This document shows positions 49,236 to 57,993 of a DNA stretch of 64,000 nucleotides, one piece after another. Position 1 is the first letter of the stretch; each line of letters opens with the position of its first letter. This stretch comes from Novosphingobium sp. MD-1 (GTDB lineage Bacteria; Pseudomonadota; Alphaproteobacteria; Sphingomonadales; Sphingomonadaceae): contig NZ_BBXA01000013.1 of assembly GCF_001014975.1 (NCBI RefSeq), positions 310,001-374,000 of the forward strand, written 5' to 3'. A model generated the notes under the pieces. That model made no database searches. It was not told the origin of the DNA and saw nothing but the letters and a program-made list of their open reading frames with translations. Position numbers and translations under genes: made by a program.

Positions 49236-50525
49236 TCACAGGATCACGCCGGTCAGCGTGGCTGCGGCGATCAGGATCAGGGTCAGCAGCAGCGCCCATT
49301 TGAGGCCGAAGCGCTGCATCGCGCCGACATCGCACCCGAGCAGGCCAGCCGTCAGATAGACCGCCGCCACCAGCGGGCTCAGGCCATGCGTCGGCAGGCT
49401 GAGCAACGAGGCGCGGGCGATCACCGCCGGCTCCACCCCGTATTGCGCGGCGGTTTGGGCGATGATCGGGATGACGCCGAAGTAGTAGGCATCGTTCGAC
49501 AGCACGAACGTCAACGGGATGCCGAGGAACGCCGTGACCACGCCAAGTTGCGGGCCCATCGCCGGCGGCACCGCGGTCATCGCGCCCTTGGCCATGGCGT
49601 CGATCATGCCGGTGCCGGCCATGATCCCGGTGAACGACCCGGCGGCAAGGATCAGCACCACGATCGGCAGCGCGTTTTCGGCATGGGCCTTGAGCCGCTC
49701 GCCCTGCAGGCGGGGCGAGGGATAGTTGAGCAGCATCGCCACCGCAAAGCCGATCATGAACGCCAGCGGCAGCGGCACCAGCCGCGCGATCGCTATGCCC
49801 AGCGTCGCCAGCGTGAGTGCCAGGTTCAGCCAGATCAGGCGGGGGCGGGCCAGCGTCATGTCGCGGGTGAATGAAAGGATCGATTCGTCGGCTTCGATCG
49901 GGTCGGTGCCGCGCGCGATCCTGCCGCGTTCGCGCCGGCCCAGGTGCCAGGCAATCCCCAGGGTGCCCAGAATGCCCGCCGCGATCGTGGGCAGCAGGGG
50001 CACGAAGACGTCCGCCGGATCGACGTGCAACGCCGCCGCCGCGCGGCCGGCCGGGCCGCCCCATGGCGCCAGGTTCATGACCGTGTTGGCGGAACCCAGG
50101 ATTACCGCCAGCACCAGCGGATTCATGCCGAGCCGGCGATAGACCGGCAGGAACGCGGTGATCGTGATCAGCGCGGTGGTCGCGCCGTCGCCGTCGAGCG
50201 CCACGATCAGCGCGACGATCGCGGTGCCCAGCGCCACGCGCACCGGGTCTTCGCCGGCGAAGCGCAGCACACGGTTGACCAGCGGATCGAACAGGCCGGC
50301 ATCGATCATCAGCGCGAAATAGAGCACGGCGAACAGCAGCAACGTGGCGGTAGGCGCCAGTTGCGCGATGCCGTCGACCGCCATCTTGCCCAGATCGGCA
50401 CCGTGGCCGGCAAGCACGCCGAACAGCATCGGTATCAGGATCAGCGCGACCAGCGCGGTCAGCCGGCGCGTCATGATCAGGACCATGAACGTCAGAACCA
50501 TCATGTAACCGAGCAGCATCAGCAC
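49236..50525 (-). CDS. CitMHS-family citrate/divalent-metal:proton symporter
   Basis: A 429-residue membrane carrier with about 12 helices. It has the family's LDGDGATTALITITAFLPVY, LGSANTVMNLAPWGGPAGRA and LSNDAYYFGVIPIIAQTAAQ. CitMHS proteins import citrate or similar tricarboxylates complexed with Mg or Ca. The start is GTG 50525 with AAGGA 8 nt upstream; ATG 50519 is the alternative. It follows the TonB receptor by about 100 bp in the same direction, so the receptor may serve the outer membrane for the same complex. Confidence 0.9.
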   Translation of the reverse strand: MLMLLGYMMVLTFMVLIMTRRLTALVALILIPMLFGVLAGHGADLGKMAVDGIAQLAPTATLLLFAVLYFALMIDAGLFDPLVNRVLRFAGEDPVRVALGTAIVALIVALDGDGATTALITITAFLPVYRRLGMNPLVLAVILGSANTVMNLAPWGGPAGRAAAALHVDPADVFVPLLPTIAAGILGTLGIAWHLGRRERGRIARGTDPIEADESILSFTRDMTLARPRLIWLNLALTLATLGIAIARLVPLPLAFMIGFAVAMLLNYPSPRLQGERLKAHAENALPIVVLILAAGSFTGIMAGTGMIDAMAKGAMTAVPPAMGPQLGVVTAFLGIPLTFVLSNDAYYFGVIPIIAQTAAQYGVEPAVIARASLLSLPTHGLSPLVAAVYLTAGLLGCDVGAMQRFGLKWALLLTLILIAAATLTGVIL

Positions 50526-50628
50526 GCGTCGTTTCCTTCAGCCATCACCCGGAGTGCCGCCGCCGCGCCATGGCGCAGCGGCGGCCGGGCCGCCTCGGGT
50601 GGAGAGGTGAGCCCGAAGCGCGACACCG

Positions 50629-52890
50629 TCAGAACCGCGCGTCCAGCGTGACGCCGAACTGGCGCGGCGGACCATACTGGACGAACTGGTAGGAGCCGCC
50701 GTTGGTCTGCCACAGGCGGTATTCCACGTCGGTCAGGTTCTTCCCCCACACGCGGGCCGAAAAGCGATCGTTGAGGTAGTAGGTCACGCTGGCGTCCCAC
50801 AGCGTGCGGGAGCGCCGGTATTCGGTGTAGCTGTTGATGTTGTTGTCGTAGATATCGCTTTGATAATCCATCGTCACGGCGGCGCGCAGCCAGCCCCACG
50901 CGGCCTTGGGCGTTTGCAGCCCGATATCGGCCACCACGGCGTTCACCGGCGTCCGGCTCAGGCGATTGCCCGCGCCGTTGGTAAAGCTGGGATTGCCGTT
51001 CACGTCGAAGCCCGACGTCTGGATGTACTTGGTGAAGAACGGATGCAGGTAGGTATAGCGGACCGTCGCATCGAACCATTCGACCGGCTTGACCATGAAT
51101 TCGGTCTCGATGCCCTTGATGTTGGCGTCGGCGACATCGATAGTCACGCGCTGTCCCAGCGGCCCGACACTGAGATCGGGGACCACCTTGATGGTCTGGA
51201 AGTTTTTGTAATCCATGATGAAGCCGGAGACGTTGAAGCGCAGCCTGCGGTCCCACCAGTCCGTCTTGAAGCCCACTTCGTAGTTCGTGACGCGCTCGGG
51301 CGCGGTCGGCACGCGGGCGAGCGCGGCCGTGCTGGGTTGTTCCTGGAAGGCGCCTGACTTGAAGCCGGTCGAAATCGAACCGAACGCGAAGATGTTGTCG
51401 TTGAAGCGCATGTCCGCGCCGACGCGATAGGTGAACACGCCCTTGTCGAACACGCCGGGCTGGCTGCCGGTGTCATAGTTCACGACCGGTGCCGCCGGCG
51501 TGCCGCGAATGCGACGGGCGTCGTAGGTCTTCTTTTCCTGGGTGAAGCGACCACCGGCAAAGAGCCGCAAGCCGAACCCGAAGCGATACTGCCCTTCGCC
51601 GAAGACCGCGTAGCTGTCGTTGGTGGAACGGCCGATGAAGCGGTTGACCGTGGTCGGGACGAGCTGCTGCTGCGTTTCGCGTTCGCGATAGATATCGTCG
51701 TGGTTGAAATAGAGTCCGCCGACCCAGCTCAACGGGCCGGAACCGGTGGACGAGAGCCGCGATTCCACCGAATAGGAATCAGCCTTTTCCACGCCCAGCA
51801 GCTGGATGCCGTCGGTGCCGAGGCGGTTGGCCGCATTGGTCGCCGCATTGGTACCGTCCAGATCGTTGAGGAAGCTGTAGTTCAGGGTGCGCCAGCCCAC
51901 CGTGGTGGTCCAGTTCGCGAATCCCAGGACGTCGGTGGTCAGTTCGGCGCGCGCGCCGCCGGTCCGCGATTTGATGAAGCCTTGCACATCGGGGTTGGCC
52001 ACGCGCGGCTTGTCGTAGTCGTCGTACCCGAACGGCGAAGCGGTGCGGAAGGGCAGGACGATAACGTTGTAGCGCGAATTGTCCGACAGGTCCTGGTTGG
52101 CGATGTCTCCCGACAGCAGCAGGTAAGTGCCCGGCGAAAGATCGACCTTGATCTGCCCGCGTGCGCTCAGCTTGTTTTCGTCGTCCAGCGGGTGCCCGGT
52201 CACGGTCTTGCGGAAGCCGTCATTGGTGACGGCGCCCAGCACGAACCGCGTCGCGATCGTGTCGGTCACGGGCAGGTTCAGCATGAGGTTGCCGTTGCGC
52301 TGGCCGTATTCGCCGAAGGTCAGCTCGGCGCTTCCTTCCGCTTCATGCACCGGCTTGTTGGTGATGAAGTTGATGGCGCCGCCGACGACGTTCTTGCCCC
52401 AGAGCGTGCCCTGCGGCCCCTTGAGCACTTCGACGCGCTCCATGTCGTAGAAATCGATGCCCAGCATGGCGCCGCGGGCGAGATAGATCCCGTCGAGGAA
52501 GGCGACCGACGACGGATCGCCACCCGCGCCCTGATTGCTGCTGCCGATGCCGCGGAAAAATGGCCGCGGCGCGGCCCGGGGATTGGCGTCGAAGTTCACG
52601 CCCGGCGTGGCCTGGGCCAACCGATCGAAGTTGGTGATACCCTTTTCGGACAATTGCTTGCCGGTGAAGGCCGTCACGGTGACAGGCGTGCTTTGCAGCG
52701 ATTCCGCACGCCGGCGCGCGGTGACGATAATGTCGCCGAACGCGCCGCCGTCGGTGGCTTGCGATGCGCCGGTTTCGTTCGTGTCGGCCTGCCCACCGGC
52801 TGCCTCCTGCGCCAGAGTGGCGGACGGTGCAAATGCGATGCCCGCCGCCGTGGATGCGCGCAACAGCGCGCGCCTGAAATCGGATGTCAT
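50629..52890 (-). CDS. TonB-dependent outer-membrane receptor
   Basis: A 753-residue receptor. The signal peptide is about 1-28 (ending in ATLAQE), the TonB-box region is GDIIVTARRR, and the plug has FFRGIGSSNQGAGGDPSS and VLKGPQGTLWGKNVVGGAIN. A long barrel follows and ends in FGVTLDARF with the terminal Phe. ATG 52890 follows GGGGGAGGA. It heads the CitMHS-AtuA-DUF4387 unit and diverges from a Crp/Fnr gene. Its ligand may be a metal-tricarboxylate or a terpenoid acid. Confidence 0.92.
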   Translation of the reverse strand: MTSDFRRALLRASTAAGIAFAPSATLAQEAAGGQADTNETGASQATDGGAFGDIIVTARRRAESLQSTPVTVTAFTGKQLSEKGITNFDRLAQATPGVNFDANPRAAPRPFFRGIGSSNQGAGGDPSSVAFLDGIYLARGAMLGIDFYDMERVEVLKGPQGTLWGKNVVGGAINFITNKPVHEAEGSAELTFGEYGQRNGNLMLNLPVTDTIATRFVLGAVTNDGFRKTVTGHPLDDENKLSARGQIKVDLSPGTYLLLSGDIANQDLSDNSRYNVIVLPFRTASPFGYDDYDKPRVANPDVQGFIKSRTGGARAELTTDVLGFANWTTTVGWRTLNYSFLNDLDGTNAATNAANRLGTDGIQLLGVEKADSYSVESRLSSTGSGPLSWVGGLYFNHDDIYRERETQQQLVPTTVNRFIGRSTNDSYAVFGEGQYRFGFGLRLFAGGRFTQEKKTYDARRIRGTPAAPVVNYDTGSQPGVFDKGVFTYRVGADMRFNDNIFAFGSISTGFKSGAFQEQPSTAALARVPTAPERVTNYEVGFKTDWWDRRLRFNVSGFIMDYKNFQTIKVVPDLSVGPLGQRVTIDVADANIKGIETEFMVKPVEWFDATVRYTYLHPFFTKYIQTSGFDVNGNPSFTNGAGNRLSRTPVNAVVADIGLQTPKAAWGWLRAAVTMDYQSDIYDNNINSYTEYRRSRTLWDASVTYYLNDRFSARVWGKNLTDVEYRLWQTNGGSYQFVQYGPPRQFGVTLDARF

Positions 52891-52949
52891 GGTCCCAATC
52901 CTCCCCCGCATACGGACTTTCCGCCCGTCATGCCGTGTGATGCGCTGCC

Positions 52950-52971
52950 GGCGCCGGTTGTGACCGGTGCC
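52950..52971. promoter_or_regulatory. inverted repeat between the TonB receptor and Crp/Fnr genes
   Basis: GGCGCCGGT-TGTG-ACCGGTGCC (8 of 9 arm positions match) lies in the 206-bp divergent promoter and extends further with CTGC/GCAG at its outer edges. It is a candidate operator for the adjacent regulator, or a leader hairpin of the receptor transcript. Confidence 0.4.
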
Positions 52972-53096
52972 ATGCAGTGGCCCTATGTGCGGTCTCGTCA
53001 CGGGAGATGCCTGCCATCCAGATTGCATTGCGCGCATTTTTTTATTCCCGCATTCGCTGGTACGGCGCAGGGAGAGGACGAAAGCGAGCGAAACCG

Positions 53097-53780
53097 ATGA
53101 TGTCGCGCGAGAACTGGCTCCACGAATTGCCCGCGCACGTGCGTGAGGCGATCGTGGCGCGGATGACGACGGTGGAAATACCGGCCGGGCAGACACTGCG
53201 GCGGACGGGAGACCGGGCCGTGGGCATGTATCAGGTCGAAAGCGGGTACGTGCGGCTGCTCGGCCTCAATCCGGATGGCCGGCAGGTGCTGATCCTGCTG
53301 TACCGGCCGGGCAACTGTTTCGGTGAAACGCCGGTGATCGCGCGCCGACCCTTCAACCATACCACGGTCGCGCTCACCGAGGTGCGGCTGCGGATGCTGG
53401 CCGAACGCGATTTCTGGGAGCTCTATGGCGAATTCCGGGAAATTCCCGACGCGCTGTGCCGCAAGTTCGCCAACAACACGAGCCGCCAGTTCGCGATGCG
53501 CGAGATGCGCTCGACCTTCCGTTTGCGGCAGCTGATCAGCGTGTGTTTCGCCAGCCTTGCCGACCATTGCGGCAAGCCCTTTGCCGATGGATCGGTGCTG
53601 GTCGAACTGCCGCTGGTCCAGGGCGATTTCGCGGATTTCCTGGAAGTGACGCGCCAGGCCGTTCAGCGCGAGATCGGCGCGCTCAAGGCCGCTGGCCAGA
53701 TCAGCCAGAGGCGGGGGCACTGGCTGCTGCACAACGTGGAGGGCCTGCGCGTCGACGGCCTTGCCTTCGGCGCCGCCTGA
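53097..53780 (+). CDS. Crp/Fnr-family transcriptional regulator
   Basis: A 227-residue Crp/Fnr protein. The cyclic-nucleotide-type beta-roll covers about 20-125 (VEIPAGQTLRRTGDRAVGMY, then GETPVIARRPFNHTTVAL), followed by a dimer helix and a winged HTH (about 185-225: GDFADFLEVTRQAVQREIGA). There are no Fnr-type cysteine ligands for an Fe-S cluster. It lies between two TonB receptor genes, diverging from one and preceding the other by 156 bp, so it may switch both. Two adjacent ATGs, 53097 and 53100, are possible starts. Confidence 0.88.
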   Translation: MMSRENWLHELPAHVREAIVARMTTVEIPAGQTLRRTGDRAVGMYQVESGYVRLLGLNPDGRQVLILLYRPGNCFGETPVIARRPFNHTTVALTEVRLRMLAERDFWELYGEFREIPDALCRKFANNTSRQFAMREMRSTFRLRQLISVCFASLADHCGKPFADGSVLVELPLVQGDFADFLEVTRQAVQREIGALKAAGQISQRRGHWLLHNVEGLRVDGLAFGAA

Positions 53781-53936
53781 CGATCAGGCGCATTCTTCCG
53801 GTGTGAAACCGCTCGTCTGACACATCATGCATCGGGCGCATGTTATGTTTCAGGAAGCGCCATTGATACGGGCAGGCCCGACCTTCACAAATCCAGCATC
53901 GCAAGAACCCGCGTCGAGACGGGTTTGGGAGGATGT

Positions 53937-56891
53937 ATGGATTGGAAGAATTCATGTGCCGTGGGCGCCTTGGTGATCGGCCTTGCCGCGGGGCAACAGG
54001 TCTGGGCGCAAACGGCCGCAGAACCGGCTCATGGAGTGGATGGCGCAGCGCCGGCCACTGCGGATAAAGGCGGCGAGATCATCGTGACCGGTTCGCGCAT
54101 CGCGCGGCGCGACTACACGTCGAGCAGCCCGATCTCCACGGTCAGTTCCGATTTCATCGCGAAGACGGATTCTTCCACGCTGGAGACAAGCCTCAACCAG
54201 CTGCCGCAGATCGCGTCGTCGGCCAGTTCCTCTACCAACACGCAGGCGCGGGGCGGGCAGGCCAGCCTGAACCTGCGCGGCCTCGGCCAGCAGCGAACGC
54301 TGGTGCTGCTCGATGGACGGCGGGTGCAGCCTTCGGCGGCGGACGGTTCGGTGGATCTCAACGTGATCCCCGCGAACCTGATCGGCAGCATCGAGGTTAT
54401 CACCGGCGGTGCCTCCGCGATCTATGGCTCCGACGCGGTAACCGGCGTGGTCAATCTCAAGCTCCGCCGGGATGTGAGCGGACTCGAGGTTTCGGGCAAG
54501 ATGGGCGTTACCGGGATGGGTGACGGGCAGACGCGGGATTTCAACGCCATCGCCGGCGGCAAATTCGCCGACGGGCGCGGTTCGGCGATGATTTCTATCG
54601 GCTATTCGGACCGCCGCACCGCTCCGTTCGACGCGCGTGCCTATCTGCGCGGGCAGGTCGTCGTCCCGGCCTTGCCGAGTTCGCTGGTCAACGTCTCGGC
54701 CAGCAATCTGCCCAGCCAGGCGGCGGTCAATGCCATTTTCGCGGGCTATGGCGCGGCGGCGGGATCGGTTTCACGCTCGTCGCAGCTCTCGTTCAACGCC
54801 GATGGCACGCTGTTCGCGCCGACCGGCGCGGTCAACTATCGTGGCAGCCGCAACCTGCCCTATATCTACTATGGCGGCATCCAGCAGTTCACGACCACCG
54901 ATACCTATACCGCGCAGACGCCGCTGACCCGTTACAACATCTATGGCCGCGCAGATTACGAAGTGGCCGACGATATCAAGGCCTTCGTGGAAGGCTGGTA
55001 CACCAGCTATAACGTCACCACCGGTGGCGCCTATGCCAACGCCGGATCGTCGTCGGGCAAGATCCTGTCGGTACCGGTGACCAACCCGTTCATTCCGGCC
55101 GATCTGCGCACGTACCTCGCCTCGCGGCCCAATCCGAACGCGCCGTTCACGATCACCCGTTTCATGCAGGAAGCGGGTACGCGTGCCGAGCGCAACGACT
55201 ACGACGTGTTCCAGCTGACGGCGGGGCTGAACGGCAAGATCCGCAGCGCCCGCCTGGACTGGAGCCTCGTGGCGAGTTTCGGCAAGACCCGCGCGCTGAC
55301 CACCGAAACCGGCTATCCCAGTTCCTCCGCGCTGCAGACCCTGCTGAGTGCGGCGGACGGGGGGCGGAGCCTGTGCAGCGGGGGCTACAACCCGTTCGGG
55401 CCAACGCCCAATTCCGCTTCGTGCATCGCCTATATCGCGCGCACGGCACGCAATGTCACCGAACTCAAGCAGACCAACGTCGAGGCCAATCTGGCCGGCG
55501 ATCTGTTCCAGCTTCCCGCCGGAACGCTGAAATTCGCGCTGGGCGCGAACTATCGCGAAAACACCTATGCCTTCAGCCCGGACAATCTGATTTCGAGCGG
55601 CGATCTCGCCAACTTCCTGCCGGTGTTCGGGTCGTCCGGCAAGACCAGGGCCACCGAAGCCTATGGCGAGCTGCTGATCCCGGTCATCAAGGATGCGCCG
55701 CTGATCCGCGAGTTCAACATCGATGCCTCCTATCGCTATTCGCACTACAATACGGTCGGCGGCATCTCGACCTACAAGGTCGACGGCGACTGGACGGTCA
55801 TCGACGGATTGCGGCTGCGCGGGGGCTATTCCCGGGCGACACGCGCGCCTTCGGCGGGGGAACTGTTCGCGGCGACCAACCTGGGGCAGGCGCCGATCGG
55901 CTCCCCCGGCCTGATCGGATCGGGTGATCCCTGCGATTCCCGTGGCGCTTACCGTTCGGGGCCGAACGCGTCGGCGGTGACGGCCCTGTGCCTGGCGCAG
56001 GGGGTTCCGGCCAGCCTCATTACCGGCTTCACCAACACCAACCCCCGCGTGCCCTTCCAGGCGGGCGGCAACACCGCGCTGAGGCCGGAAACGGCGGACA
56101 CCTACTCAATCGGCCTTGTGCTCAATCCCAGGTTGGCCTCACCGTGGCTGTCGCACATCTCGCTGTCGGTGGACTGGTATTCGATCAGGATCAGCCGCGC
56201 GATCGGGCAGATCACCAATACCGTGGCGCTGTCACAGTGTTTCGACGGTACGGTCAATCCCACCTTCAGCAGCAGCAATTACTACTGCTCGCTGCTGGCG
56301 CGCGATGCCACCAACGGCCAGCTGACCGTGATCCAGAACCCGTTGCTCAACCTTGCCAGCTACAAGACCACGGGCATCGATACCCAGCTGGACTGGCGCG
56401 TCCGGTTCGATGAAATCGGCTGGAAGGGCAAAGGATCGTTCGGCATCAACACCGTGATTACCTACCTAGACAGCTTCAAGATCAAGAACTTCGCGACCGC
56501 GCCAACGCTGGACTATGCCGGGACCATCGGCAACCAGCAGATCGACCTGTTCGCCGATGCGCATCCCCGCTGGAAGGCGACCACCGGCGTCACGGTGACG
56601 CTGGAGAGCGTTTCGGCCGGAATGCGCTGGCGCTATCTCGGGGCCATGGCCAATGCCGCCAACGTCGGCACGGGCGGCACCGCGCACGGCGTGCCCGCTG
56701 TCAGCTATTTCGATTTCGATCTGGCCTTCAACGTGGGCAAGCAGTTCACGTTGAGCCTTGGCGTCGTGAACGCGTTCAACAAGACGCCGCCGGTGCTCAA
56801 CGACAACGTGACCGGCGTTCTCGCTACCGATCCCTATACCTACGACTTGCTTGGGCGCCGGTTCTATGCCGGCATCAAGGCGCGCTTCTGA
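53937..56891 (+). CDS. TonB-dependent receptor (large, EIIVTGSRI type)
   Basis: A 984-residue receptor. The signal peptide is about 1-25 (ending in VWAQT). Plug motifs are GEIIVTGSRIARRDYTSSSP, LNLRGLGQQRTLVLLDGRRV and GASAIYGSDAVTGVVNLKLR. The barrel is large and ends in GRRFYAGIKARF. This subgroup is abundant in sphingomonads and xanthomonads and often imports peptides, plant oligomers or other larger molecules. GGGAGGA precedes ATG 53937. The next genes (LysR, HyuBA, dehydrogenase, glycerate kinase) may use the imported compound. Confidence 0.92.
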   Translation: MDWKNSCAVGALVIGLAAGQQVWAQTAAEPAHGVDGAAPATADKGGEIIVTGSRIARRDYTSSSPISTVSSDFIAKTDSSTLETSLNQLPQIASSASSSTNTQARGGQASLNLRGLGQQRTLVLLDGRRVQPSAADGSVDLNVIPANLIGSIEVITGGASAIYGSDAVTGVVNLKLRRDVSGLEVSGKMGVTGMGDGQTRDFNAIAGGKFADGRGSAMISIGYSDRRTAPFDARAYLRGQVVVPALPSSLVNVSASNLPSQAAVNAIFAGYGAAAGSVSRSSQLSFNADGTLFAPTGAVNYRGSRNLPYIYYGGIQQFTTTDTYTAQTPLTRYNIYGRADYEVADDIKAFVEGWYTSYNVTTGGAYANAGSSSGKILSVPVTNPFIPADLRTYLASRPNPNAPFTITRFMQEAGTRAERNDYDVFQLTAGLNGKIRSARLDWSLVASFGKTRALTTETGYPSSSALQTLLSAADGGRSLCSGGYNPFGPTPNSASCIAYIARTARNVTELKQTNVEANLAGDLFQLPAGTLKFALGANYRENTYAFSPDNLISSGDLANFLPVFGSSGKTRATEAYGELLIPVIKDAPLIREFNIDASYRYSHYNTVGGISTYKVDGDWTVIDGLRLRGGYSRATRAPSAGELFAATNLGQAPIGSPGLIGSGDPCDSRGAYRSGPNASAVTALCLAQGVPASLITGFTNTNPRVPFQAGGNTALRPETADTYSIGLVLNPRLASPWLSHISLSVDWYSIRISRAIGQITNTVALSQCFDGTVNPTFSSSNYYCSLLARDATNGQLTVIQNPLLNLASYKTTGIDTQLDWRVRFDEIGWKGKGSFGINTVITYLDSFKIKNFATAPTLDYAGTIGNQQIDLFADAHPRWKATTGVTVTLESVSAGMRWRYLGAMANAANVGTGGTAHGVPAVSYFDFDLAFNVGKQFTLSLGVVNAFNKTPPVLNDNVTGVLATDPYTYDLLGRRFYAGIKARF

Positions 56892-56933
56892 ACCGCCGGG
56901 GTGGTCGCTCCGGTTTCCGGCGCGGCCGCCCGT

Positions 56934-57827
56934 TCAGCCGGGGGAAGAATGCGCCTTGAGAATCCGGGACCAGAGCGCTTCGGCCGCCGCCGATTGCCGC
57001 GCTTTCGGGCGCCATAACCGGATTTCGATGGGCACGTCATCGTCCAGCGCGCCAGCGCGTACCAGCCGGCCGCTTGCCAGATCGTCCTGCACCAGACTCT
57101 GCGCGGTCCAGGCGATGCCCCGTCCATCGCGCGCCATGGCAGTCAGCACACTGGCGAGGTGAGAGGTGAAGATCGGGTTCGAGGGCGGTTCGCGTCCGGC
57201 GGCGGCCCAGGCGGCCGAAAGGATCCGGCCCATGCCCGAATCCGCGGTGAAACACAGCTGCGGCAAATGGTCGGCGTTTTCGTCCGAGAGCAGTCCGGGC
57301 GTGGCCACGGGCAGAAGCACGTCCTCGCCCAGCCGGATCGAGCGGAAGTCCGATCCGAACCGCGTCGTCGCGGCCTCGTGATGATGGCACAGCAGGAATT
57401 GCGCGCGGCCTTCCACCATCAGGCGTTCGCAGGCGACCATGTTGTCGGCGGTCAGCTCGACGGTGGCGCTGAACGGGTGCGCGTTTTCGAGCTGGCGCAG
57501 CCAGAGCGGAAAGAAGGTGAGCGACAGGACATGCGTCGAGGCGAAGCGCAAGGTTTCCGACGAGGCTTTGGCGATGGCGCGCACCTCGTCCCGCCCCAGC
57601 TGCAGGCGGCGCAACGTTTCCTCCGCCACGCCGCGAAACCGTTCGCCGGCCTGAGTCAGCTGGATGCGGTGGGTGCTGCGATCGATCAGGGTGGCGCCGA
57701 CCCAGTCTTCCAGCGAGCGGATGCGCCGGCTGAAACTGGGCTGGCTGACCGCCCGCTTTTCCGCCGCCCGCGAAAACCCCCCGCAATCCAGCAGGGCAAG
57801 AAAATCCTCTAGCCATTCGGAGTCCAT
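56934..57827 (-). CDS. LysR-family transcriptional regulator
   Basis: A 297-residue LysR regulator. The HTH is at about 5-60 (LEDFLALLDCGGFSRAAEKR, VSQPSFSRRIRSLE), and the effector domain runs from ETLRFASTHVLSLTFFPLWL onward. The DSEWLEDFL start favours ATG 57827 over the upstream start at 57863. It diverges from hyuB across 166 bp, which hold AT-rich sequence around 57890-57915 and presumably its operator. It probably activates the hyuBA-dehydrogenase-kinase operon. Confidence 0.9.
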   Translation of the reverse strand: MDSEWLEDFLALLDCGGFSRAAEKRAVSQPSFSRRIRSLEDWVGATLIDRSTHRIQLTQAGERFRGVAEETLRRLQLGRDEVRAIAKASSETLRFASTHVLSLTFFPLWLRQLENAHPFSATVELTADNMVACERLMVEGRAQFLLCHHHEAATTRFGSDFRSIRLGEDVLLPVATPGLLSDENADHLPQLCFTADSGMGRILSAAWAAAGREPPSNPIFTSHLASVLTAMARDGRGIAWTAQSLVQDDLASGRLVRAGALDDDVPIEIRLWRPKARQSAAAEALWSRILKAHSSPG

Positions 57828-57993
57828 GGCCGAAGGTCTGCGCGAAACGCGATTGTCCCGCAAGGGCTCAGGCGGACGGCAACGCGGATCAAATTATGCG
57901 AACACTGTATTGGATGGCACGGCCGACGCCAGCTAGGCCGTAAGCAAGGCTCCGGACAACGGTCGACAGACGGGGCAACGGGAATGGGGATCT

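Noticed and set aside
47790..49874. A 694-codon plus-strand frame opposite AtuA and CitMHS
   Set aside because: The minus-strand genes have full family motifs; the plus-strand translation is His/Arg/Gln-rich without structure.
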